A stretch of 43,691 nt of DNA from Planctomycetaceae bacterium (GTDB taxonomy: Bacteria; Planctomycetota; Planctomycetia; Pirellulales; Pirellulaceae), in assembly GCA_007127095.1 (NCBI GenBank), contig SKZY01000061.1:1-43691 (forward strand), in the 5' to 3' direction. The translations under genes were made by a program, and so were the position numbers. The number at the start of each line of letters is the position of its first letter. Position 1 is the first letter of the stretch. Shown here in pieces: positions 1 through 9,341 of this stretch. The notes beneath the pieces were generated by a model. It did no database searches and had not been told where the DNA came from. It worked only from the letters and a program-made list of their open reading frames with translations.

Positions 1-1
1 G

Positions 2-1435
2 CTCGACTCTGCCAACGATGCGAAGCTGATCCCGGCGTCGCTGTACGGTCGCGGTTGGAACCTGATGCGGGCGGACCGTGCCGCCGAGGCGTTGCCGCTG
101 TTGGATCGACTGGTCAATGATCACGCCGACCACCGGCTGCAAGGCGATGCCCGCTTGGCCAAGGGGATGTGTCTTCGCGCGGTCGGAGAACTCGACCAGG
201 CCGATCGTACGTTGTCGGCCTTTCTGGCTGACGGTGCCGAAGGGGTGAACCGGGCTCACGCGGTGTATGAGTTGGCGTTGATCGACCAGCAACGGGACCG
301 TCCGACCGCGGCAGCCCAGCGACTCGAACAACTCGTCAAGATCGCTCCCGACTACCCTGACATCGACAAGGTGCTCTACGAGTGGGCTTGGGCGTTGCAC
401 GACAGCGGTGAAGAAGCAGCGGCGGTGCTACGGTTTGAAGAATTGATCGAACGATTCCCCGACAACCCGATGGTCGCCGAGGCTCATTACCACGTCGGTC
501 AGCGGCGTTATGCCGACGGGTCGTGGGAAACCGCGGCGGCCGCGTTCGCAGCGGCGATCCGATCGACGAACGAGCCGGAATTGAAGGAAAAGTCGCTCTA
601 TCGACTCGGCTGGACCCGTTACAAGGCCGAGGATTACGGTCGCGCGAGGGAAGCCTTTACCGAACTGGCCGAGTCGTCCCCGGACGGCGATTTCCTGGCA
701 GATGCCTTACTGATGATCGGCGAGTCGCATTTCAAAACAGAAAACTTCGCAGACGCCTTGGACGCGTATCGGGTCGCCCGCGAGCGGATCGTCACCCGAG
801 ACGAAACCGCGGCCTCGCTGGCCGACGAAGCCGATCGGCAGATCCGTGAATTGGTACTGTTGCACGGCGGGCAGAGCTTTAGCCAGTTGAAGCAGTGGGA
901 TCAGGCGCGACGGTGGTATCGGGAATTGCAAGAACGTTTCCCCGATTCGGAATACCTGCCACAAGCCGACTACGAGACGGCGTTTGCTCTGCAGCAATCA
1001 GGGCAAGAAGACGAGGCGTTAAAGATCTACGAGCGGGTCGCTGCGGCCCAGCGGAATGAATTGGGCGCCCGTTCGCGGTTCATGATGGGTGAGATCCACT
1101 TTGGGCGTGGCGATTTCGCCGAAGCGATCCCGCAATTTCAACGGGTCATGTACGGGTATGGGGCTGATCAAGCGACCGCTGCGATCCGTAATTGGCAGGC
1201 TAAAAGCGGATTCGAAGCGGGGCGCTGCGCGGAATCGATCAGTCAGCAGGCCCCGACACCGGCGGCGAGGAAAAAGTCGGCCGAGATCGCGGCCGAGTTT
1301 TTCGGCTATGTCGTCGACAAGCATCCGCGACACGCCTTGGCGCCGAAGAGCCAAGAACGTCTCGAGGTGCTCAAGCGGATGGGTGTCGACATCGACCAGC
1401 GGGCGAAGAAGCCGTCATCGAAATCAGGAAGCTAA
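2..1435 (+). CDS. Tetratricopeptide-repeat protein (YbgF/CpoB-like periplasmic TPR), 5'-truncated by window edge
   Basis: The frame is open from base 2 (LDSANDAKLIPASLYGRGWNLMRADRAAEALPLL...), so the ATG at 65 is probably internal. Repeated TPR-like motifs: AEAHYHVGQRRYADGSWETAAAAFAAAI, KSLYRLGWTRYKAEDYGRAREAFTELAE. Confidence 0.8.
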   Translation, partial: LDSANDAKLIPASLYGRGWNLMRADRAAEALPLLDRLVNDHADHRLQGDARLAKGMCLRAVGELDQADRTLSAFLADGAEGVNRAHAVYELALIDQQRDRPTAAAQRLEQLVKIAPDYPDIDKVLYEWAWALHDSGEEAAAVLRFEELIERFPDNPMVAEAHYHVGQRRYADGSWETAAAAFAAAIRSTNEPELKEKSLYRLGWTRYKAEDYGRAREAFTELAESSPDGDFLADALLMIGESHFKTENFADALDAYRVARERIVTRDETAASLADEADRQIRELVLLHGGQSFSQLKQWDQARRWYRELQERFPDSEYLPQADYETAFALQQSGQEDEALKIYERVAAAQRNELGARSRFMMGEIHFGRGDFAEAIPQFQRVMYGYGADQATAAIRNWQAKSGFEAGRCAESISQQAPTPAARKKSAEIAAEFFGYVVDKHPRHALAPKSQERLEVLKRMGVDIDQRAKKPSSKSGS

Positions 1436-2626
1436 ATGCACCGCATTGATCATGCACCGGTTCAGCGGTCTCCGTTCACTCGTCGTCGATTCCCGATGCC
1501 ACGGCTATGTCTCGCGATGACAGTTTTGTTGGGGGCGTTCCTGTCGCCACCCGGTGCCTGCTGGTCGCCGGCCAGCGTGTCGGCTCAGGAGCGTTTTTTT
1601 CCTGGCCCTGCGGACAATCAGGGTGTCCCCAGCGACGACGCAGCGCCAGTTGACGAAGGCTTCGAAGCCAACAACGAAGTGCCGATCGATGGCGATTTGG
1701 TCCGGTCGTTGATGGAACCGGCGGGTCCGGCGGATGGCCAAGCGGAACCGGTCAGCCAGCCGTCGGGGATCGACCTGCTGTCACTGATCAGTCAGGGCGG
1801 TGGCTTCATGATCCCGATCGGTTTGATGTCGCTGTTGGTCGTCACGTTGGCCGTCGAACGGTCGCTCAGCCTACGACGGCGGCGGCTGATTCCCAAACGG
1901 TTGGTCAAGAAATTGTCGGCACTGGCCGAGCCGATCGAACGATTCAATCCGTCGGCGGCTTTGGCGGCTTGCCGCGATCACCCGTCGGTGACGGCGACGG
2001 CGATCGAAGCGATGTTGATGCGGACCGGCCAGCCGTTGGCCGATGTTGAACGGGCGGCGACCGAGGCGATTCAGCGGGAAGCCGACGACCACGCCGCCCC
2101 GATCCGTTGGCTCAGCCTGGCCGCGGCGGCGACACCGTTGATGGGGCTGCTCGGTACGGTCTGGGGCATGATCAAGGCGTTTCACGAATCGACGACACTG
2201 ACGCCCGACCGGAGTCGCAGCGAGCAGCTGAGCGAAGGGATTTACACGGCGTTGGTGACGACGTTGGCGGGGTTGGTGGTGGCGATCCCCGCAGCGATCT
2301 TCGCCCAATATTTGGAAAACCGGTTGGCCAAGCATTTCCACAAGATCGAACGAATGGCATTCGCGTTGGCCCCGGGCTTGGCTCGTTTTGTTGGCCGCGC
2401 GAGACTCGGGGCGGACGGTAATCTGCGGGGGATCGTGGCGCCGGGCAGCAGCCCGCCACCGGCCCCAGCGCCGCCGGCCCCAGCGTCGCCGACAACGTCC
2501 CCGCCGACCGCGACATCGATCTCGCCGCCACGTGGCCTCGGCGGCGGAAAATCATCGGGCACCGCCGCTGCGGACGAGGCATCGAAACGCGGCGGAATCG
2601 GACACGGCGAACGCGTTTCACGCTGA
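1436..2626 (+). CDS. MotA/TolQ/ExbB proton-channel family protein with N-terminal signal/extension
   Basis: Motifs GGGFMIPIGLMSLLVVTLAVERSLSLRRRRLIPK, PIRWLSLAAAATPLMGLLGTVWGMIKAF and IYTALVTTLAGLVVAIPAAIFAQYLENRL. The start abuts the TAA of the upstream TPR gene; an alternative start at 1498 would expose a signal-like sequence (MPRLCLAMTVLLGAFLSPPGACWSPASVSA). Confidence 0.9.
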   Translation: MHRIDHAPVQRSPFTRRRFPMPRLCLAMTVLLGAFLSPPGACWSPASVSAQERFFPGPADNQGVPSDDAAPVDEGFEANNEVPIDGDLVRSLMEPAGPADGQAEPVSQPSGIDLLSLISQGGGFMIPIGLMSLLVVTLAVERSLSLRRRRLIPKRLVKKLSALAEPIERFNPSAALAACRDHPSVTATAIEAMLMRTGQPLADVERAATEAIQREADDHAAPIRWLSLAAAATPLMGLLGTVWGMIKAFHESTTLTPDRSRSEQLSEGIYTALVTTLAGLVVAIPAAIFAQYLENRLAKHFHKIERMAFALAPGLARFVGRARLGADGNLRGIVAPGSSPPPAPAPPAPASPTTSPPTATSISPPRGLGGGKSSGTAAADEASKRGGIGHGERVSR

Positions 2627-2636
2627 AGGGTACCGC

Positions 2637-3065
2637 ATGGCCATTTCGATCAAACGTTCCGGTGTGGTGGGTAATCTCAGCCTCACCCCGCTGATCGATG
2701 TCGTCTTTTTGCTGCTGATCTTCTTCCTGGTAACGAGCCAATTCGAAGAGGAAGAACGGCGATTGAACATCGTGTTGCCATCGGCGACCAGCGCTTCGCC
2801 GATGGTCCATCGCCCCCGTGAGATCGTTGTCGATGTCGACGCGGAAGGTGCGATCTATCTCCGCGGCCAGCCGACCGACTTTGCCGAACTTCGCCGTTTG
2901 ATGGTGGCCGCGGTAGCAGAAAATCCTGCTAATCAGTCGGTGATCATTCGAGCGGACGGTGAAACGTCGTTCCAGCCGGTCGTCAGCGTGATGGACTTGT
3001 GCAATCGCGTCGGAATTTCCGACTATTCGGTCACCACCCGTGAGGGCCCTTCGCCGGCCGATTGA
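2637..3065 (+). CDS. ExbD/TolR family biopolymer transport protein
   Basis: In-frame ATG at 2637 (MAISIKRSGVVGNLSLTPLIDVVFLLLIFFLVTSQFEEEERRLNIVLPSATSA). Has the TM segment with the conserved Asp (PLIDVVF) and a single-TM plus periplasmic domain architecture. Confidence 0.92.
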   Translation: MAISIKRSGVVGNLSLTPLIDVVFLLLIFFLVTSQFEEEERRLNIVLPSATSASPMVHRPREIVVDVDAEGAIYLRGQPTDFAELRRLMVAAVAENPANQSVIIRADGETSFQPVVSVMDLCNRVGISDYSVTTREGPSPAD

Positions 3066-3141
3066 GTTCGATGGTGATCCGACCGATCGCCCCGCCCGTT
3101 ATCCGAACCACCTCCTCGCACGTCGCAAGAAGTCGTCTCTC

Positions 3142-6033
3142 ATGTCCCGTTCACCCTTGGTCGCAGAAACTCGGTCGCCTGCCGAACCGATGTGGCCACT
3201 CGATTTCGGTCTGGTGATCCTCGGCACGTTAGTCGGCTACACGATCATCTCGGAACTGCGATTCGACGACCCTCGGCCGTTGTACAACGCTTGGACCTAT
3301 GTCGGTGTGATCACTGTAGGCATCATCCTGTTGGCCGTGGTGGCTCGGATCGCGGCATCACGATTCTTGGAAAAGTCGGCCCAACTCGGGTTCCTAGCCA
3401 GTCTGTTTGTTCACCTTTGTCTGCTGTTGATGGCGGTCAACGTGATCGTTTTCGGGCGGTACCTTCCGGAGGCATTCAGCGGTGCCCGCCCCGATCGTGA
3501 AGTCGAGCAGAAAACGGTTCCCGATTATCTTTTTTCCGCACCGTCGCAGCAGCCCGCAACGCCCGATTGGTCTCGGCCGGTCGATGCCGAAACCGCGGCC
3601 AAGGTCGTTCCCACCGAGCAGCGCTTATTGCCACCGCTGGAGCAGACGGCGGCTCGGCTGACGATGCCTGAACAGCAGCCTCCGCCGCGACCTGTCACCG
3701 AAACCTTTTTATTGCCTCGGCAGAACCCCGAGTCGGCGGCACCGATGCCGGCCGATTCTCCGGGGCTGCGGTCACGGGCGACGCCGCGGCCGAGCCAGGC
3801 CGATCTATCCGAGGCTGCGGCGCCACCTTCTGCGGCGGCCGCATCGGCGGCAGCCGCATCGGCGGCCCGTGGCGAAACCGGGCCCACGGTCCCGCAGGAG
3901 CGGGTGGCGAGCGTCACACGCGCCGAACCGGGCAGCGTGGCGGCCCAGCAGGAATTGTCCGCCGCTACGGCGGCCGAGCTGGCCACGGCGGCTGAGCTCG
4001 CCCCAGCGACATCGTTGGCGATCGGCGAGGCGTCGCCAAGCGGGCGGGCCGCCGGTTCTCCCGGCGATGATCTGCCGAGCGTCACGGCATCCGCGGCGAG
4101 CAGCCGCGCGACGAATCGCCAGCGCCGGCGAGCACTCGACGCTGCCGCCGCCGCTCCGTCACCGCCATCACTCACGATCGCTCGGGAACTGCCCACGGCC
4201 GATCGTCGCTCGACCACAACGCCGACACCGCTGACACGAACCCGGCCGGTCGACCGCGCCAATTTAACGACTGATGGCCTCGCCTCGTTGGCAGCGGAGC
4301 TTCCCGAGGGACCGTCCGATGGGGCCGCGGCGAACGATCGAGCGGCGCTGCGGGCCGGCACCGCGAACGCAACCGGCGGCGGAGCGTCGGGCGGCGCCGC
4401 CGCCGGTTCTGCAGGACTCCCTGACGTGTCGGCCGGTTCAGCCGCTGAACCGCCGACACGAATTTCCGGAGGGCGATCGGGCGGACTTTCGGGCCGGCGT
4501 CGGCTGCGCGACCGACCGAATGCACTTGGTGGTGTAACCGGCCCGGGAACCGAAATGGCGAATCCGGCCGAGGCGTTGGCGAATCGCTCGGGATCGCGTG
4601 GAGCAAGCGATGGGGGCGATTCGGCGTCGAACGGCGAAGCGACCGATCGGCTGGCGGGCACCGCGTCGACCCGCGGCACGGTGGCCAACTCGGCCCTGAG
4701 TGGAACGATGGCCACCTCCGGACTACCGATCGAAGCCGATCTTCCGGTGGGCCCTGGCGGTTTTGCCCAGCGGCCTGCCGAGCGGGCCGGGGTCACCGTA
4801 GCGGTCGATGCCCAGCCGGAGATCGGCGCGATTTCGCTCCGCCCCGAACGCCGCCGCCGGCTCGATGCCGGTGGGCCTTTCCAACCGGTGGGGCGTGAGA
4901 TCGCTACCAGCGAATTATTTCAGCGGCGGGTGCTGCGGACCCAAGGCAGTGGCGCCCCGACACCTCCGGGTGTCGTCGGCCCCGAGACCGAAGAGGCGAT
5001 CGAGCGGGGACTCGCCTACCTCGCAGCACGCCAGACCGCCGCCGGTCACTGGTCGCTGCAGGGACACGGCGAACAAGTCTTGCTGCGGAGCGACACCGCG
5101 GCGACCGGGTTGTGCCTGTTGGCATTCCAGGGCGCGGGCTACACACACCAGCAACATCGCTACTCCGACGTCGTCGCGGGTGGTTTGAAGGCTCTCGTCG
5201 AGATGCAGCGAGCCGACGGAAATCTGTATCGGGACGAGGATCGGGTCAGCAACCAGAATGTCGCGTTTTACTCGCACGGCATCGCCGCGTTAGCGCTTTG
5301 CGAAGCCTACGGGATGACCCGCGACGAGACGCTCCGTGGGCCCGCCGAGTCGGCGATCGCTTACATCGCCAAGACACAGCACCAACAACGGGGCGGTTGG
5401 CGATATCAGGCCCAAGTCAGCAGCGATACCAGTGTCAGCGGCTGGATGATGATGGCGCTCAAGAGCGGCGAATTGGCCGGGTTAGCCGTCCCTGAATCGA
5501 CCTACGACGGGATCGATCGTTGGCTCGAATACGCCAAGCTGAGTCGTTCGCGGTCTGACCGATACCGCTACAACCCATTCGCGCCCGATACGCCCACGCA
5601 ACGACATGGACGCGACGTCACACCCTCGATGACCGCCGTGGCAATGCTGATGCGCATGTATTCAGGTTGGCGACGTGACAACCCCGACATGATCAGCGCC
5701 GCCGATTATCTGGCGACCTACCCACCGGCGATCGGTGACTCACAAACCCCGTATCGCGACACCTACTACTGGTATTACGCCACCCAGGTGATGTTTCACA
5801 TGGGCGGCGAACACTGGAATGATTGGAATCGACAACTCAAACCGATCCTGATCGAGGGACAGATCAAAAGTGGACCAGACGAGGGAAGTTGGGATCCGGT
5901 GTCACCGGTACCGGACCGTTGGAGCGTGCATGCGGGGCGACTCTACCTGACGACGTTGAACCTGTTGTCGTTGGAGGTCTACTACCGCCACCTGCCGATC
6001 TATGAAGACATCCAACGATCGCCCACGCAATAA
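3142..6033 (+). CDS. Membrane-anchored protein with ~400-aa Ala/Pro/Arg-rich linker and C-terminal prenyltransferase/squalene-cyclase-type alpha/alpha-toroid repeats
   Basis: ATG at 3142 (MSRSPLVAETRSPAEPMWPLDFG...). Three hydrophobic N-terminal segments, then low-complexity sequence, then repeats such as AIERGLAYLAARQTAAGHWSLQGHG, GGLKALVEMQRADGNLYR, AIAYIAKTQHQQRGGWRYQ. The ORF is also open from 3040, overlapping the exbD-like gene. Confidence 0.82.
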   Translation: MSRSPLVAETRSPAEPMWPLDFGLVILGTLVGYTIISELRFDDPRPLYNAWTYVGVITVGIILLAVVARIAASRFLEKSAQLGFLASLFVHLCLLLMAVNVIVFGRYLPEAFSGARPDREVEQKTVPDYLFSAPSQQPATPDWSRPVDAETAAKVVPTEQRLLPPLEQTAARLTMPEQQPPPRPVTETFLLPRQNPESAAPMPADSPGLRSRATPRPSQADLSEAAAPPSAAAASAAAASAARGETGPTVPQERVASVTRAEPGSVAAQQELSAATAAELATAAELAPATSLAIGEASPSGRAAGSPGDDLPSVTASAASSRATNRQRRRALDAAAAAPSPPSLTIARELPTADRRSTTTPTPLTRTRPVDRANLTTDGLASLAAELPEGPSDGAAANDRAALRAGTANATGGGASGGAAAGSAGLPDVSAGSAAEPPTRISGGRSGGLSGRRRLRDRPNALGGVTGPGTEMANPAEALANRSGSRGASDGGDSASNGEATDRLAGTASTRGTVANSALSGTMATSGLPIEADLPVGPGGFAQRPAERAGVTVAVDAQPEIGAISLRPERRRRLDAGGPFQPVGREIATSELFQRRVLRTQGSGAPTPPGVVGPETEEAIERGLAYLAARQTAAGHWSLQGHGEQVLLRSDTAATGLCLLAFQGAGYTHQQHRYSDVVAGGLKALVEMQRADGNLYRDEDRVSNQNVAFYSHGIAALALCEAYGMTRDETLRGPAESAIAYIAKTQHQQRGGWRYQAQVSSDTSVSGWMMMALKSGELAGLAVPESTYDGIDRWLEYAKLSRSRSDRYRYNPFAPDTPTQRHGRDVTPSMTAVAMLMRMYSGWRRDNPDMISAADYLATYPPAIGDSQTPYRDTYYWYYATQVMFHMGGEHWNDWNRQLKPILIEGQIKSGPDEGSWDPVSPVPDRWSVHAGRLYLTTLNLLSLEVYYRHLPIYEDIQRSPTQ

Positions 6034-6034
6034 A

Positions 6035-6091
6035 GCAGATGGGGCGCGCTGGAGCAGATGGGGCGCGCTGGAGCAGATGGGGCGCGATGAA
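6035..6091. repeat. Three tandem copies of a 19-bp unit (GCAGATGGGGCGCGCTGGA x2, third copy GCAGATGGGGCGCGATGAA)
   Basis: Read directly: units at 6035-6053, 6054-6072 and 6073-6091, starting 2 bp after the stop codon at 6031-6033. Confidence 0.95.
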
Positions 6092-6247
6092 GTGCGTGAG
6101 GCGCAGGGAAGCGACTGAGGCGGCGTTGACTACCCCGTCCGCCGGCATCGCAGTAGACTAGGCTAACGACCGATTTTGACGTCGCTTCCATTCGTCGGGT
6201 TTACCGGCCCGATCCCGCCATTTCCGCGATCCGTGAGCTGACCGCTG

Positions 6248-7531
6248 ATGAAAAAAACAGCCCCCTTTCGTCCCCTCCTTGCGCTCGGTTTGATCCTGGT
6301 TGCCCTCGGCGTCGGCGTCTCCGCAACAGCCGCCGATTGGCCGCAGTACCGAGGTCCTGCGGGTGACGGAAAATCGTCGGAAACGATCGGTGATGTATCG
6401 ACCAGCGATTTAAAACCGTTGTGGACTGTCCCGGCACCGCTGGGGTTCAGTTCGCTGAGCGTTGCTGACGGGTTGGCGGTCACCCTGGTGGCTCGCGAAG
6501 ACGCCGCTGGCAAACTCCGCGAAACGGTGCTCGCCTTGGATGCCGACTCGGGAGCGGAGCGTTGGAGTGTGGCGTTGGGAGAGAGCGATTACGGGCACGA
6601 CGGCGGCAACGCGGGGACGTCCGACAATCGCGGCGGCGACGGTCCTCGATCGACCCCGGCGATCCAAGACGGCCGCGTTTACGTCTACGACTCGCATCTG
6701 CTGTTATCCTGTCTGGATGCCGCGACCGGCGATCTGCTCTGGCGACGCGATGTGGTTGCCGACTTTCAAGGGCGAAACATCAAGTGGCTCAACGCCACCT
6801 CACCACTGCTCGACGGCGACCGGGTGATCGTCGGCGGAGGCGGCCCGGGACAATCCTTCCTCGCCTTTGATCAACGGACCGGTGAGACGGTTTGGAAAAG
6901 TGGTGATGAAACGATCACGCACGCGACCCCACACCTGAGTGACGAAACGGGCCAGCGACAGGTCGTCTTCTTTGTCGAATCGGGACTGGTCGCCGTTTCG
7001 GCCGCAGACGGTCAAGAAAACTGGCGGGTCGACTTCCCGTTCAGCGTATCGACCGCCGCTTCGCCGATCACCAGCGGTAACTTGGTCTATTGTTCAGCCG
7101 GTTACGGCGTCGGTGCCGGACTGTTTCAACTCGGCGGCGGCAGCGAGCCGGATGAAGTCTGGTACAAGCCGAATGAATTGATGAACCACTGGAGTACGCC
7201 GATCGTCCACGACGGGCACCTCTACGGTATCTTCGAATTCAAGAAGTACGGTCGAGCCCCATTGCAATGTGTCGAGCTGGCGACAGGCGAGATCAAGTGG
7301 TCCCAGCCCGGGTTTGGCCCCGGAAATTGCATCCTGGTCGGCGACCGGTTGGTCGTCTTGTCCGACGCCGGCGAACTGGTGATCGCCTCCGCCACCCCCG
7401 ATGCTTATCAGGAATCGGCTCGCCAGCAGGTACTGAGCGGCAAATGCTGGTCGACGCCCGCGTTCGTCGACGGGCGGGTTTACCTGCGGAGCACCGAACA
7501 GGCCGCTTGCGTCGAAATCTCGGCGAAGTGA
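6248..7531 (+). CDS. PQQ-binding-like beta-propeller repeat protein (BamB-like), secreted
   Basis: N-terminal signal (MKKTAPFRPLLALGLILVALGVGVSATAA) then DWPQYRGPAGDGKSSE and repeated propeller motifs (VLALDADSGAERWSVALG, LSCLDAATGDLLWRRDV, CVELATGEIKWSQPG). Confidence 0.88.
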   Translation: MKKTAPFRPLLALGLILVALGVGVSATAADWPQYRGPAGDGKSSETIGDVSTSDLKPLWTVPAPLGFSSLSVADGLAVTLVAREDAAGKLRETVLALDADSGAERWSVALGESDYGHDGGNAGTSDNRGGDGPRSTPAIQDGRVYVYDSHLLLSCLDAATGDLLWRRDVVADFQGRNIKWLNATSPLLDGDRVIVGGGGPGQSFLAFDQRTGETVWKSGDETITHATPHLSDETGQRQVVFFVESGLVAVSAADGQENWRVDFPFSVSTAASPITSGNLVYCSAGYGVGAGLFQLGGGSEPDEVWYKPNELMNHWSTPIVHDGHLYGIFEFKKYGRAPLQCVELATGEIKWSQPGFGPGNCILVGDRLVVLSDAGELVIASATPDAYQESARQQVLSGKCWSTPAFVDGRVYLRSTEQAACVEISAK

Positions 7532-7704
7532 CCGACCAAAATGCACCACGGACTTGCGTCCATGGCTATCCCATTTCGTCGCTTCGCGACTTAGCAAGGT
7601 TGTCAAGCATTTAACGCAATGGCGGAAGCCATGTGGCCCCGCGGATGTACGGCGGTGGTTGAGTTTGAGGCGATGCTGGCAGGTCGCCCCTCGCTGTCGC
7701 CCGG

Positions 7705-7720
7705 CCCTCCCGCGGGAGGG
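7705..7720. repeat. 16-bp perfect palindrome CCCTCCCGCGGGAGGG in the spacer between convergent genes
   Basis: Sequence equals its own reverse complement; it lies between the + gene ending at 7531 and the - gene ending at 7840. Confidence 0.9.
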
Positions 7721-7839
7721 AAATCTGGTGCCGCTCGGCCCGACGCGGCTTGTATAGATACCAATGCCCTTGGGAGGTTGAAACCCGAGGCGTTAGATGA
7801 TGCGATCCATCGATGGGTGCGATGTCGGCAGCTTAGTGC

Positions 7840-9186
7840 TTAGCCGCCGGTGGATTCGGATAAAACCGGCGCTGCCAGGTCGATGCAGACGATTTCGCGA
7901 TCGTTGCGAAGGAATACCTGACGACCGGCCCAAGCCGGTGCCGACCAAACCACGGGCCGGCCGTACGCCGAGTTGGTGGGTTCGATCACTGCAGCCCGAT
8001 CAATCTCTTGGTAGCCGTCGGGCGAGAGCCGGGCGATCAGCAGTTCGCCACGTTCGTTGAACATCCAAAACCGATCGGCTTGCTTGACGATGAAAGCGGT
8101 CGCCGACTTGCCGGGACGGCCGCCATCGATCGGATCGGTCGTATCCCACAACCGGCGACCGGTCTCGAACTCGACGGCGTGCATCATCCCGCTCTGATCG
8201 AACCCGTAGAGGATGCCGTCTTCGAAAAACGGCTGGACGTTGACTGCGGAAATCGCGGCTCGGTTCTGGTCACGCCAGAGCGTCTTGGCGGCGGGCCGGT
8301 CCGGATCGAGTTCGACCAGCAGGTTCTTGTTCGAAAAACCGCCGGCGTAGATCCGGTTCCCGGCAAAGACCGGCGACATGATGATCGACCCGTAATCGGC
8401 GCCATACTCGACCGACCAAAACGGCTTGCCCGAATCAGGATCGACCGAGACCAAGGCGTCGGGATGCAATAGGATCAGCTGACGGACGCCGGCCGATTCG
8501 ATCAGGGTCGGGGGCGAATAGCCCTGCTTGGTCGACGTCAGCGACCGCCATATTTCGTCGCCCGTCGTCTTGTCGAACGCGACGGCGTGACTCCCTTCGC
8601 CGCCGACAATGCAGATCAGTTTGTCGCCATCGATCAGTGGATGACCGGCGTATCCCCACAGTGGCGTCTCGGCACCGTAATCGCGTGAATAATTTTTCGA
8701 CCAGAGGACTTCGCCCGTCTCGACCGCGAAGCAGTGCAGGTCGCCTTCGGCGCCGACCGTGTAAACCTTGTCGCCATCGATCGTCGGCGAACAGCGAGGG
8801 CCGGCGGGATAATCGATATCGTAGTTGACCGGGTATTGGTGTTTCCAAATCGACTTTCCCGTCGCTCGGTCGAGACACCAAACCCGTTCGATACCGGTGA
8901 AGGCATCGCGGCTGAGCGAATCATCGGTGACGGCATCCCTGACGACGTAATCCGTCACGAAGACGCGATCACCGGCGACGGCGGGACTGGCATAGCCGCC
9001 AGCGATCGGTTGCCGCCACACGACGTTGGGGCCGCCTTCGGGAAATCGCTCGATCAGTCCGGTTGCTCGCCAAACGTTGTCGCGATCAGGCCCCATCCAT
9101 TGAGGCCAATCGTCGGCTCGTACCGGACCGGCGAGGAGGCAAGCCAGGGCAATGATGGGACGGGTCAGCGGGATGACAGATCGCAT
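7840..9186 (-). CDS. PQQ-binding-like beta-propeller repeat protein, secreted
   Basis: In-frame ATG at 9186 gives signal MRSVIPLTRPIIALACLLAGPVRA, then DDWPQWMGPDRDNVWRATGL and propeller repeats (VWCLDRATGKSIWKHQYP, LHCFAVETGEVLWSKNY, AVEFETGRRLWDTTDP). Confidence 0.87.
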   Translation of the reverse strand: MRSVIPLTRPIIALACLLAGPVRADDWPQWMGPDRDNVWRATGLIERFPEGGPNVVWRQPIAGGYASPAVAGDRVFVTDYVVRDAVTDDSLSRDAFTGIERVWCLDRATGKSIWKHQYPVNYDIDYPAGPRCSPTIDGDKVYTVGAEGDLHCFAVETGEVLWSKNYSRDYGAETPLWGYAGHPLIDGDKLICIVGGEGSHAVAFDKTTGDEIWRSLTSTKQGYSPPTLIESAGVRQLILLHPDALVSVDPDSGKPFWSVEYGADYGSIIMSPVFAGNRIYAGGFSNKNLLVELDPDRPAAKTLWRDQNRAAISAVNVQPFFEDGILYGFDQSGMMHAVEFETGRRLWDTTDPIDGGRPGKSATAFIVKQADRFWMFNERGELLIARLSPDGYQEIDRAAVIEPTNSAYGRPVVWSAPAWAGRQVFLRNDREIVCIDLAAPVLSESTGG

Positions 9187-9341
9187 GGCAGTTCCGGGGC
9201 GAGATAGTAAGGCGGGAGGGACAGAGACGCGAATGGTCGGTTCAATCAAACGCGAATCGACAGTACCGATTGTGGTTCGGCGTCGGCGTTCATGATACGG
9301 TTTCTGATGAAGCAAAGATCGCACCGACCAGGAACCGTCCG

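Noticed and set aside
3525-4796. 423-aa minus-strand ORF
   Set aside because: Antisense to the Ala/Arg-rich linker of the toroid protein; itself low-complexity and best explained by GC-driven absence of stops.
5864-6148. 94-aa minus-strand ORF across the 19-bp repeats
   Set aside because: Translates repeated DNA and the antisense of the toroid gene 3' end; no evidence of expression.
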